Below are positions 8,483 to 16,184 of a stretch of DNA of 64,000 nucleotides, one piece after another; position 1 is the stretch's first letter; each line of letters opens with the position of its first letter. The position numbers were made by a program, and so were the translations under genes. The DNA comes from Streptomyces sp. CG1 (GTDB lineage: Bacteria; Actinomycetota; Actinomycetes; Streptomycetales; Streptomycetaceae). The notes below the pieces were generated by a model. The model saw nothing but the letters and a program-made list of their open reading frames with translations. It searched no databases and was not told the origin of the DNA. The DNA lies in contig NZ_CP163518.1 of NCBI RefSeq assembly GCF_041080625.1, forward strand, positions 7,619,501-7,683,500, in the 5' to 3' direction.

Positions 8483-11380
8483 GTGATCCAAGCCTTCGGA
8501 CTGACCAGCAATTCCCGCAAGGCGAACCGGCCCGCCGTCGACGACGTCTCGTTCGAAGCGCACGCGGGCCATGTCACCGTGCTCCTCGGAGGCGCCGGCG
8601 CAGGTAAGACGACGGTGCTCAGACTGATGCTCGAACTTCAACAGGGGCGCGGCATCACCTACTTCAGAGGGCGGCCTCTGCACCGGATCGCCCATCCGTC
8701 GCGCGAGGTCGGCGTACTCCTCGGCGACGTGCCCGGACATCCGGCCCGCCCGGTCCGCGGCCATCTGCGCATGTTGTGCGCGGCCTCGGGAGTTTCCGTG
8801 CGTCGGGCCGACGAGGTCCTCGAGGCGGTCGGCCTCGTCAGCCTCCGCGAGGAGCGCCTCGGCACGCTCTCGCGTGGAATGGACCGCAGACTCGGCCTGG
8901 CCTGCGCCCTGCTGTCCGACCCGCACACACTCGTCCTCGACGAACCCTGCGACGGCCTTTCCGCCCGCGAGGCGCAATGGCTCCACGGCGCGCTGCGGGC
9001 CCACGCCGACCAGGGCGGCACGGTGCTCTGCACCACCGCCGACCCCAAGGAGGCCGCACGCATCGCCGACCGGGTGGTCACCCTCGACCGCGGCAGACTC
9101 GTGGCCGACCAGGAGGGGCGGGACTTCGCGCGTACCCGGCTGCGCCCGCGGGTGGCCGTCCGCAGCCCGCACGCGGCGCGCCTGGCGGCCCTGCTCACCA
9201 AAGAGGCCCGCACCGCGCGCCGCTCCGTCGAGGTCGTACGGGAGGGCGGCAACCGCCTCTCGGTGTACGGCTCCACCACCGCCGACGTCGGCGAGACCGC
9301 CTTCCGCAACGGCATCCTCGTCCACCAACTCGCGGACGAGACCGGCGACATGGGACCAGGAGCCGACACCGTACCCGATGGCATCTCACCGAGGGCCACA
9401 AGCGCAGAGCCACAGTACGGGCCACCGACGGAACGCGACCGTTCCACGCCCAGCTCGTCACCAACGGAGCCGGAGACGGCCGTACGCGACTTGCCGGCGG
9501 CTGAGCCCGAGGCGACGGCGCGTGGTCTGCCGGTGGGGGAGCGGAGGGTGGCGGCGCATCGTCTGCCGGTGAGCGGGCCGGAGGTGGCGGTCCGTGGTCC
9601 CTCGGCAGTGGAGTCGGAGACGGCCGTACGCGACTTGCTGGCGGCGCAGCGCGAGGCGATGGCGCGTGGTCACTCGGCGGCGGAGTCGGGGATGGCGGTG
9701 CGCGGTCTGTCGGCGATGGAGTCAGGGGCGACGGTGGGCGGCGTGCCGCCGGCGGAGCCCCGGCCGGACGTGCGCGGCCTGCCCGCAGTGGAGCCAGGTG
9801 CCGCAGGGCTTGCCGCGGCGGCGCAAGCGGTGACTGGCGCCTCGGCGCTCCGCTCGACCGTGGCGGATGCCGACGCGTCCGCACCCGACTCGCCTCCGTC
9901 GGAGCGGGCCCTTGCGGCGTCCGGCCGGCCTTCAGGAGAGCCGGGCGGCACGGCGTCAACTCCCTCGGCCACAGAACGTCGCGCCATGCCGTTCGGCTTC
10001 TCGGCGGAGGACCGCAAGAGCGCCGTAGGGGACGCCTCGGCGGCCCAGCGGGCCGCGTGCAGCGCGCCCTCGGACGAAGAACCGCCGACGGGAGAATCGC
10101 CGGCAGGGGGGCGGCCGCAGGCCGCCGACGGCGACAAGCCGTCACTCCGGGAGGCGCCCAATCCCCGGCCGGAGGCCGAGCACCCGGACGGTACCCCTCG
10201 CGTACCGTCCGAAGGCGCGTCAAGGGCCGACGCGGCTCCAGATGCCGACAGGGCGGCGCACGGCGGCGACAACCCCGACCGCGGGGATGCGCCCGGCGAA
10301 GGCACCGAAGCGGTTCCCGCCGGGATGTTCGCGGGAACCGCAAGAACCTCAGCAGGAGCCGACGGCGCCGGGACCGCCGAGGCGACGACTCCCGCGAACG
10401 CCGAGCACGATGCGGTCCGGCCCGCCAAAGAATCGCAGACCAGCGACACGAACACCCCAGCCACCGGCATCTCCGCCCTCCGCGCCCGCCTCCCCGGCGC
10501 CAGGAACCCCCGCACCCGTCAACCGCAGACCACCGGCGCCGCTCGCCCCGACGGCATCCGCTCCCTCGACGCCCTGTCCCCCCTCCCGCCCCCCATCTCC
10601 GTCCGCCCCGCCCCCAGCCCCCTCCGCCCCCTGCGCTACGAGATCCGGCGCGCCACCGGGATCGGCGTCGGCTTCCTCACCTGCGGTGCCGTACTGGTGC
10701 TGTCCGCGCTCACCGCCGTACTGCTCGCCCGGCTCGGGCACACCCCACAGGAGCGACTGTTCGCCGCGTGGCCGCGGGAGCTGCCGCTGCCGCCCGCGGC
10801 GCTCGCCGCGGGACTGCTCGGTGCGCTGGCCTTCGGGGACGAGTTCCGCCACCCTGCCCTCGCGGTGGACCGCGGCACCGTGCCCCGCCGGCTGGGGCTG
10901 CTCACCGCGAAACTGCTCGTCTCCGGAGCCACCGCGGTGCTGCTCGCCTTCGCCACCATGGGCTGCGACGCCGAAGTGCTCTACGTCGTCTACGGACGGG
11001 ATCTGACACAAGTTCCCGCGGACTGGCTTTCGATGAGCGTGAGTTGGTTCGGTCTCGTCGTCGGCTGTGCCTGGGCCGGTGTGCTGGCGGCCGGTGTGTT
11101 CCGGTCCACCACGGGCGGCTTGGCCGCCGTACTCGCCGTACCCGTCGTCGTCGTGCCCCTCGTACACGAGGTGATGCGGGGGCCCGCGCTGCGCCTGGCC
11201 GCCGGATTCCCGGTGCGGATGCGGGAGGTGCTCCTGCTGCAGTGGCCCCTCGGAGGCGAGCGCTACCTGCTCGGGATGGCGCGGGTACTCGCCCAACCCG
11301 TGGGCGGCGCACTGGTGTTGTCCCTGTCGGCGCTGCTGTGCGCGTACGTCGTCACGGCGCTGCGCACCCGGTTCCGGTGA
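8483..11380 (+). CDS. ABC transporter: ATPase domain and membrane domain joined by a very long repeat-bearing linker
   Basis: GTG 8483 is preferred because the sequence from it (MIQAFGLTSNS) aligns with the usual start of ABC ATPases; TATCTT ends 7 nt upstream, so the mRNA may be leaderless. An upstream TTG at 8462 is in frame. Residues 1-220 form the nucleotide-binding domain with GGAGAGKTT (Walker A), LSRGMDRRLGLA (signature; the usual LSGGQ is degenerate) and TLVLDEPCDGL (Walker B). The final 245 residues contain about six hydrophobic segments, an export-type membrane domain with HPALAVDRGTVPRR resembling ABC-2 permeases. Between them lie some 430 low-complexity residues that include a run of 12-residue repeats. 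Such a fusion of ATPase and permease by a disordered linker is unusual. Substrate unknown. It lies directly before whiH. Confidence 0.8.
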   Translation: MIQAFGLTSNSRKANRPAVDDVSFEAHAGHVTVLLGGAGAGKTTVLRLMLELQQGRGITYFRGRPLHRIAHPSREVGVLLGDVPGHPARPVRGHLRMLCAASGVSVRRADEVLEAVGLVSLREERLGTLSRGMDRRLGLACALLSDPHTLVLDEPCDGLSAREAQWLHGALRAHADQGGTVLCTTADPKEAARIADRVVTLDRGRLVADQEGRDFARTRLRPRVAVRSPHAARLAALLTKEARTARRSVEVVREGGNRLSVYGSTTADVGETAFRNGILVHQLADETGDMGPGADTVPDGISPRATSAEPQYGPPTERDRSTPSSSPTEPETAVRDLPAAEPEATARGLPVGERRVAAHRLPVSGPEVAVRGPSAVESETAVRDLLAAQREAMARGHSAAESGMAVRGLSAMESGATVGGVPPAEPRPDVRGLPAVEPGAAGLAAAAQAVTGASALRSTVADADASAPDSPPSERALAASGRPSGEPGGTASTPSATERRAMPFGFSAEDRKSAVGDASAAQRAACSAPSDEEPPTGESPAGGRPQAADGDKPSLREAPNPRPEAEHPDGTPRVPSEGASRADAAPDADRAAHGGDNPDRGDAPGEGTEAVPAGMFAGTARTSAGADGAGTAEATTPANAEHDAVRPAKESQTSDTNTPATGISALRARLPGARNPRTRQPQTTGAARPDGIRSLDALSPLPPPISVRPAPSPLRPLRYEIRRATGIGVGFLTCGAVLVLSALTAVLLARLGHTPQERLFAAWPRELPLPPAALAAGLLGALAFGDEFRHPALAVDRGTVPRRLGLLTAKLLVSGATAVLLAFATMGCDAEVLYVVYGRDLTQVPADWLSMSVSWFGLVVGCAWAGVLAAGVFRSTTGGLAAVLAVPVVVVPLVHEVMRGPALRLAAGFPVRMREVLLLQWPLGGERYLLGMARVLAQPVGGALVLSLSALLCAYVVTALRTRFR
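9467..9823 (+). repeat. Tandem 36-bp (12-codon) imperfect repeats in the ABC linker
   Basis: Nine to ten in-frame units follow the pattern E-x-x-x-x-V/A-R-G/D-L-P/S-A-x, for example EPETAVRDLPAA, EPEATARGLPVG, ESETAVRDLLAA, ESGMAVRGLSAM and EPRPDVRGLPAV. The period is exactly 12 codons without indels over nine units, so it arose by tandem duplication followed by substitution. The array lies inside the predicted disordered linker. Confidence 0.75.
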
Positions 11381-11444
11381 CGGGCAAGCGAACACTTCCG
11401 ATCCTGCCATGAGCACAACTCCCCGTCGGAAAGCCCATTTCTTT

Positions 11445-11451
11445 CCGATAA
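11445..11451 (+). promoter_or_regulatory. Sigma-WhiG-like -10 element upstream of whiH
   Basis: CCGATAA at 11445-11451 matches the -10 part of the sigma-WhiG consensus (TAAA-N15-GCCGATAA). whiH is a known sigma-WhiG target in S. coelicolor. The -35 TAAA is not well conserved: the nearest A-run is GAAA at 11429-11432, about 4 nt closer than expected. It would give a leader of roughly 85 nt. Confidence 0.45.
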
Positions 11452-11543
11452 GGCGTCAATTGCGACGGGGTGAGCGATCACCCTTTCGTGTGCTTTTCAC
11501 CAAAGACCTCAAGGGAGTTGGAGACGGCGCCGACAAAGGATCC

Positions 11544-12431
11544 GTGAGTACCCTTGCGCACACCATGATGACCGCCGCCCGCTCCACCGACTCCGGTCTG
11601 GCCGGCCCGGGCGAACTCGACCGCTTCCCCTACGCGGAGCCCCAGGTGGCCGATCGCGTCGGAGCGCCCTCCTGGGAAGGTGCGGACCCCGACCTGGGCC
11701 GCGTCGGCCGGCGCGCCGCGGGCAGCCGTGGCCGTGGACTGCACGGCCAACTCGTTCAGCAGCTGGGACAGATGATCGTCTCCGGCGACCTGGGCGCGGA
11801 CCGTCCGCTGGTGCCCGAGGAGATCGGCCAGCGCTTCGAGGTCTCCCGCACCGTCGTCCGCGAGTCCCTCCGCGTCCTCGAGGCCAAAGGCCTCGTCAGC
11901 GCCCGCCCGAACGTCGGCACGCGCGTGCGTCCCGTCAGCGATTGGAACCTGCTCGATCCCGACATCATCGAGTGGCGGGCCTTCGGGCCCCAGCGCGACG
12001 ACCAGCGCCGCGAGCTGAGCGAGCTGCGCTGGACGATCGAGCCGCTCGCCGCCCGCCTCGCCGCCGGGCACGGACGCGAGGAGGTGCAGCAGCGCCTCTG
12101 CGACATGGTCGAGATCATGAGCCACGCCATGGCGCAGGGCGACGCCCTGACGTACTCGCGCGCCGACGGCGAGTTCCACGCACTGCTCATCCAGACCGCC
12201 GGCAACCGCATGCTGGAGCACCTCTCCGGGATCGTCTCGGCGGCCCTCCAGGTCTCCGGCGGCCCCGTCACGGGCTGTGACCGGGCGAACGAGACGTCGC
12301 TCGCGCAGCACGCGCGGATCGTCGACGCGCTCGGCACCGGCGACGGCACGGCGGCCGAGGCGGCCATGCGCCAACTGCTCACGGTCCACCCCGAGGTCGA
12401 GCGCGTGGTGCCCGCCCCGCGCGAGCACTGA
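11544..12431 (+). CDS. whiH: WhiH, GntR/FadR-family sporulation regulator
   Basis: GTG 11544 begins the sequence MSTLAHTMMTAARS, the WhiH N terminus as I recall it; AAAGGA lies 3 nt upstream. The 295-residue protein has a variable first 65 residues. A GntR winged helix follows (about 70-135; LHGQLVQQLGQMIVSGDLG, PEEIGQRFEVSRTVVRESLR), then a FadR-type all-helical effector domain with LRWTIEPLAARLAA and a metal/ligand-site set around YSRADGEFHALLIQTAGN and LAQHARIVDAL. WhiH is needed for sporulation septation in aerial hyphae, and its gene is transcribed from a sigma-WhiG promoter in S. coelicolor. Its position directly upstream of hrdB is the same as in S. coelicolor, which makes the assignment firm. 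The effector ligand is unknown. A large hairpin follows at 12524. Confidence 0.93.
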   Translation: MSTLAHTMMTAARSTDSGLAGPGELDRFPYAEPQVADRVGAPSWEGADPDLGRVGRRAAGSRGRGLHGQLVQQLGQMIVSGDLGADRPLVPEEIGQRFEVSRTVVRESLRVLEAKGLVSARPNVGTRVRPVSDWNLLDPDIIEWRAFGPQRDDQRRELSELRWTIEPLAARLAAGHGREEVQQRLCDMVEIMSHAMAQGDALTYSRADGEFHALLIQTAGNRMLEHLSGIVSAALQVSGGPVTGCDRANETSLAQHARIVDALGTGDGTAAEAAMRQLLTVHPEVERVVPAPREH

Positions 12432-12877
12432 CCCTCGCGGCCGAGGCGGTGCGGTCGCCGGTGTGCGGCGTCCTCGTGGTGCTCGTGGCGGTGCGGGGGT
12501 CTTGCCGGCCGTCGCCGGACCCCGCCGGACCCCGCCGGACCAGTGCGGTCCGGCGGGGTCCGGCGGTGCGACGGGCCGCCGCAGGCCATGCACGGGACCG
12601 GGTATGACGGCATCGGTGATCTTCTCTGTACGTGTCTGACAGCTTTTGACCGCTTACGGGGTGTGACTCGGGCCACGTAGATTGGGCGTAACACTCGTGG
12701 AAACAGCGCGATGACCTAAGAGGTGACAGCCGCGGAGGGAATACGGACGCCATGAATGGCGCTGTGCATCTTCCCGGCCCTCGCCCGCTCCGTCGGCCCA
12801 TCCCCAGGCCGGTGGTCGGCTCCTGTCCGCAGTGGACGGTGCCGGAAGCCGTTTTCCAACGTTCCGAGAGGTTGTTC
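12432..12877. other. whiH-hrdB intergenic region
   Basis: These 446 bases hold the whiH hairpin (listed separately), then a stretch at 12600-12750 of lower GC content that must contain the hrdB promoters. TAGATT at 12678-12683, with TTACGG 18 bp upstream (12654-12659), is one candidate sigma-70-type pair. A sigma-R-type hrdB promoter is known in S. coelicolor, but I could not locate a convincing GGAAT/GTT pair here. Confidence 0.4.
12524..12564 (+). terminator. Long perfect hairpin after whiH
   Basis: An 18-bp perfect stem (12524-12541 with 12547-12564, arms beginning GCCGGACCCC and GGTCCGGCGG) closes a 5-nt loop AGTGC, 92 nt after the whiH stop. There is no T-run, as is common for Streptomyces terminators. 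The left arm is part of a threefold repeat of CGCCGGACCC. Confidence 0.7.
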
Positions 12878-14422
12878 GTGTCGGCCAGCACATCCCGTAC
12901 GCTCCCGCCGGAGATCGCCGAGTCCGTCTCTGTCATGGCGCTCATTGAGCGGGGAAAGGCTGAGGGGCAGATCGCCGGCGACGATGTGCGTCGGGCCTTC
13001 GAAGCTGACCAGATTCCGGCCACTCAGTGGAAGAACGTACTGCGCAGCCTCAACCAGATCCTTGAGGAAGAGGGTGTGACGCTGATGGTCAGTGCCGCAG
13101 AGCCCAAGCGCACCCGCAAGAGCGTCGCAGCGAAGAGTCCGGCCAAGCGCACCGCCACCAAGACGGTCGCGGCGAAGACGGTGACGACCCGGAAGGCCAC
13201 CGCCACCACGGCCGCCCCCGTGGCGCCCGCTGCTCCGGTCGCAGCCGATTCCGCCGAGGAAGCCGCATCCGCCAAGAAGGCCGCGGCCAAGAAGACGACC
13301 GCCAAGAAGGCGGCGGCCGCCAAGAAGACCGTCGCGAAGAAGACGGCCGCCAAGAAGACCACGGCCAAGAAGGACGACGTCGAGCTTCTCGAGGACGAGG
13401 TGCTCGAGGACACCAAGGTCGCCGAGGAGCCCGAGGGCGCCGAGAGCGCGGGCTTCGTCCTCTCCGACGAGGACGAGGACGACGCGCCCGCGCAGCAGGT
13501 CGCCGCGGCCGGCGCCACCGCCGACCCGGTCAAGGACTACCTGAAGCAGATCGGCAAGGTCCCCCTGCTCAACGCCGAGCAGGAGGTCGAGCTGGCCAAG
13601 CGTATCGAGGCGGGTCTGTTCGCCGAGGACAAGCTGGCCAACGCCGACAAGCTGGCGCCGAAGCTGAAGCGCGAGCTGGAGATCATCGCCGAGGACGGCC
13701 GCCGCGCCAAGAACCACCTCCTGGAGGCCAACCTCCGTCTGGTGGTCTCCCTGGCCAAGCGCTACACCGGCCGCGGCATGCTCTTCCTGGACCTCATCCA
13801 GGAGGGCAACCTCGGTCTGATCCGCGCGGTCGAGAAGTTCGACTACACCAAGGGCTACAAGTTCTCCACGTACGCCACCTGGTGGATCCGTCAGGCGATC
13901 ACCCGCGCCATGGCCGACCAGGCCCGCACCATCCGTATCCCGGTGCACATGGTCGAGGTCATCAACAAGCTCGCGCGCGTGCAGCGCCAGATGCTCCAGG
14001 ACCTGGGCCGCGAGCCCACCCCGGAGGAGCTGGCCAAGGAACTCGACATGACCCCGGAGAAGGTCATCGAGGTCCAGAAGTACGGCCGCGAGCCCATCTC
14101 GCTGCACACCCCGCTGGGCGAGGACGGCGACAGCGAGTTCGGCGACCTCATCGAGGACTCCGAGGCGGTCGTCCCCGCCGACGCCGTCAGCTTCACGCTT
14201 CTGCAGGAGCAGCTGCACTCGGTTCTGGACACCCTGTCCGAGCGCGAGGCCGGTGTCGTCTCCATGCGGTTCGGTCTCACCGACGGTCAGCCGAAGACCC
14301 TCGACGAGATCGGCAAGGTGTACGGCGTGACGCGTGAGCGCATCCGCCAGATCGAGTCCAAGACGATGTCGAAGCTGCGCCACCCGTCGCGTTCTCAGGT
14401 GCTGCGCGACTACCTCGACTAG
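12878..14422 (+). CDS. hrdB: Principal vegetative sigma factor HrdB (sigma-70 group 1)
   Basis: The 514-residue sigma factor directs RNA polymerase to housekeeping promoters. GTG 12878 is chosen because GAGAGG ends 6 nt upstream and the product then begins with the HrdB N terminus [17 protein letters not shown] Lys/Ala-rich repetitive segment (about 70-170, many AKKT/AKKA units) is typical of actinobacterial HrdB. Region 2 carries [20 protein letters not shown] and [18 protein letters not shown], the -10-recognising and melting elements. Region 3 follows, and region 4 ends with [20 protein letters not shown], the -35-binding helix-turn-helix. An Asp/Glu-rich acidic stretch separates the basic tail from region 1.2. 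It is flanked by whiH upstream and a strong terminator downstream, so it is probably monocistronic. Confidence 0.98.
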   Translation: MSASTSRTLPPEIAESVSVMALIERGKAEGQIAGDDVRRAFEADQIPATQWKNVLRSLNQILEEEGVTLMVSAAEPKRTRKSVAAKSPAKRTATKTVAAKTVTTRKATATTAAPVAPAAPVAADSAEEAASAKKAAAKKTTAKKAAAAKKTVAKKTAAKKTTAKKDDVELLEDEVLEDTKVAEEPEGAESAGFVLSDEDEDDAPAQQVAAAGATADPVKDYLKQIGKVPLLNAEQEVELAKRIEAGLFAEDKLANADKLAPKLKRELEIIAEDGRRAKNHLLEANLRLVVSLAKRYTGRGMLFLDLIQEGNLGLIRAVEKFDYTKGYKFSTYATWWIRQAITRAMADQARTIRIPVHMVEVINKLARVQRQMLQDLGREPTPEELAKELDMTPEKVIEVQKYGREPISLHTPLGEDGDSEFGDLIEDSEAVVPADAVSFTLLQEQLHSVLDTLSEREAGVVSMRFGLTDGQPKTLDEIGKVYGVTRERIRQIESKTMSKLRHPSRSQVLRDYLD

Positions 14423-14441
14423 GTCGCGACCGTACGACGGC

Positions 14442-14476
14442 GAAGGCCCGGTTCCCCGCGCGGGGGCCGGGCCTTC
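14442..14476 (+). terminator. hrdB terminator hairpin
   Basis: GAAGGCCCGG (14442-14451) pairs with CCGGGCCTTC (14467-14476), with an inner CCCCG/CGGGG stem, 20 nt after the hrdB stop codon. Confidence 0.85.
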
Positions 14477-14544
14477 GAGCTGCGCGCGGAGCCGCCATGA
14501 CTGACTCTGGGTGTCCCAGCGGAACCACAGAGTGAGGAGCACTC

Positions 14545-15414
14545 ATGCGCCGTTCCATTGCCCGCGCACTGATCCGGCCGCTCGCAATGGCGGCCGGCCT
14601 GACCTTCATACCCCTGGCGAACGCGGCCCCCGCGGCCGCCGGCGGCGTCGTGGTCGGTGGCTTTCCGATCGACGTCTCCCAGGCTCCGTGGACCGTCGCG
14701 CTGTCCAGCCGTGACCGGTTCGGGGGTACACGGGCGGGCCAGTTCTGCGGCGGCGTGGCGGTCGCCCGCACCACGGTCCTCACCGCCGCCCACTGTCTGG
14801 CCGAGGGCGTCCTCGGGGCTCCTCCGAACCGCGTGCGTGACCTCCGGGTCATCGCCGGCCGCACTCAACTGCTGTCCAGCGAGGGCCAGGAGATCGCCGT
14901 ACGCGACGCCCGGATCAACCCCGGGTACGACAGCACGACCAACAGTGGTGACTTCGCCGTACTCACGCTGGCCAAGGCGCTGCCGCAGAGCGCGGTCGTC
15001 GCCATGGCGGGCGCCGGGGACCCGGCCTACGCGCCGGGCACGCAAGCCATGGTGTCCGGATGGGGGGACACCACCGGCGAGGGTGCCTACCCGCGCAGGC
15101 TGCACGCCGCACACCTGCGCGTGCTGGCTGACGATCTCTGTGCCCGCGCCTATCCGGGCGGTCCCAGCGGCGCTTACCGGGCGGCCAGCATGCTCTGCGC
15201 CGGAGAGGCCGGCGGGGGCCCTGACGCCTGCCAGGGAGACAGTGGCGGCCCGCTGGTGGCGTCGGGGCGGCTGATCGGTCTCGTGTCCTGGGGGAGCGGT
15301 TGCGGCAAGGCGGGCAGCCCTGGCGTGTACACGCGCATCTCCGAGGTCGTACGCGACCTGAGAACGGTGGGCACGGCCTCAGCGGGACAGAAACGGTCCC
15401 ACAGGGGCTCCTGA
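14545..15414 (+). CDS. Secreted trypsin-like serine protease (S1A)
   Basis: The 289-residue preproprotein begins with an Arg-rich n-region, a hydrophobic core (ALIRPLAMAAGLTFIPLA) and an Ala-rich cleavage region, a Sec-type signal peptide. The mature part starts near VVGGFPIDVSQAPWTVAL, the processed N terminus typical of trypsins. The catalytic triad is visible as TAAHC (His), SGDFAVL (Asp) and GDSGGP (Ser). Asp six residues before the catalytic Ser (DACQGDSGGP) predicts trypsin-like cleavage after Lys/Arg. GAGTGAGGAG lies 6 nt upstream of the ATG. The gene lies between the hrdB terminator and a shared hairpin, so it is a single-gene unit. Substrate not inferable. Confidence 0.93.
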   Translation: MRRSIARALIRPLAMAAGLTFIPLANAAPAAAGGVVVGGFPIDVSQAPWTVALSSRDRFGGTRAGQFCGGVAVARTTVLTAAHCLAEGVLGAPPNRVRDLRVIAGRTQLLSSEGQEIAVRDARINPGYDSTTNSGDFAVLTLAKALPQSAVVAMAGAGDPAYAPGTQAMVSGWGDTTGEGAYPRRLHAAHLRVLADDLCARAYPGGPSGAYRAASMLCAGEAGGGPDACQGDSGGPLVASGRLIGLVSWGSGCGKAGSPGVYTRISEVVRDLRTVGTASAGQKRSHRGS

Positions 15415-15436
15415 AGCGCCCGGCAACGGGGACATA

Positions 15437-15473
15437 GCGCGGCGGCCGCTCCTCAGAGGAGCGGCCGCCGCGC
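15437..15473. terminator. Bidirectional hairpin between convergent genes
   Basis: An 18-nt arm at 15437-15454 (GCGCGGCGGCCGCTCCTC) is exactly complementary to 15456-15473. Lying between the convergent protease and DUF7455 genes, it can terminate both. Confidence 0.75.
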
Positions 15474-15513
15474 ACCGGCCTGTGCCGGGCCTGGCTCGTC
15501 GTGTGTGCGAGAT

Positions 15514-15744
15514 TCAGCGCTCTTCTTCGGAAGCGTTGCCCGGAACGGCCGTCAGTCGCTCCGTCTCGTCCTGTATCTCAGCGGCGATCTTCTTGAGTTC
15601 CGGCTCGAACTTGCGACCGTGGTGGGCGCAGAAGAGCAGTTCTCCGCCGCTCAGCAAGACGACGCGCAGGTATGCCTGGGCGCCGCAGCGGTCGCAGCGA
15701 TCGGCGGCCGTCAGCGGGCTCGCGGGGGTCAGAACAGTAGTCAC
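15514..15744 (-). CDS. Small DUF7455-like actinobacterial protein with two Cys pairs
   Basis: A 76-residue protein read leftwards. It contains CDRCGAQAYLRVVL and, about 20 residues on, LLFCAHHGRKFEPELKKIAA. The CxxC and CxHH groups suggest a small zinc ribbon. The C-terminal half is a charged amphipathic helix. Proteins of this form are widespread beside hrdB in actinobacteria and are classed as DUF7455; no function is established. On the minus strand an AGAGAAGAGGCGACGTG context precedes the ATG at 15744, giving a usable ribosome binding site (GAGG). It is convergent with the protease and divergent from parE. Confidence 0.85.
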   Translation of the reverse strand: MTTVLTPASPLTAADRCDRCGAQAYLRVVLLSGGELLFCAHHGRKFEPELKKIAAEIQDETERLTAVPGNASEEER

Positions 15745-16184
15745 GTCGCCTCTTCTCTAGCTCGACGAGCTGTCGTACCAGGGTCAACATCCAACCAGCC
15801 CGAAAACGTTCCCGCTCGTGGCTTTTCCTGGAAAAAAATCTTCCGGGGCGGCTGTCTGCTGCCGGTTGGCGGCGAATGTGCCGTAGTGCGTCTCTTGTGG
15901 TGCTTACGGTTTCGCGCGGTGTTGTGTCTCGGTCCTCCAGGCCGGGTTGCCTGTTGTTCATGAGGACGTGCCCGGAGCCTAAATGGTTCATGCCTCCGAG
16001 GGAACGTGATATGCACTTCACTCCATCGAGGGATCGAACACCCATGCGAGCCTGGACTAGTCTGAGTTCTCGACGAGGGTGGCGTTACACCGGCTCTACC
16101 AGGCCTCGGTACCCTCTGAGCGGCGACCGAAGCCGCCCCTTACCCAGTAGGGGGCCAACTGAAATTCAGCGAGGAGCGAACCGC
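15745..16184. other. Divergent region upstream of parE
   Basis: The 440 bases between DUF7455 and parE are noticeably less GC-rich at 15800-16080 than the genes. TCGAAC (16034-16039) and TAGTCT (16058-16063), 18 bp apart, form a plausible sigma-HrdB promoter for parE. Reading frames that cross the region lack start signals. Confidence 0.4.

Noticed and set aside
12645..12760. Sigma-R-dependent second hrdB promoter
   Set aside because: Known for S. coelicolor hrdB, but I could not find a GGAAT-type -35 with GTT at 18-19 bp in this sequence.
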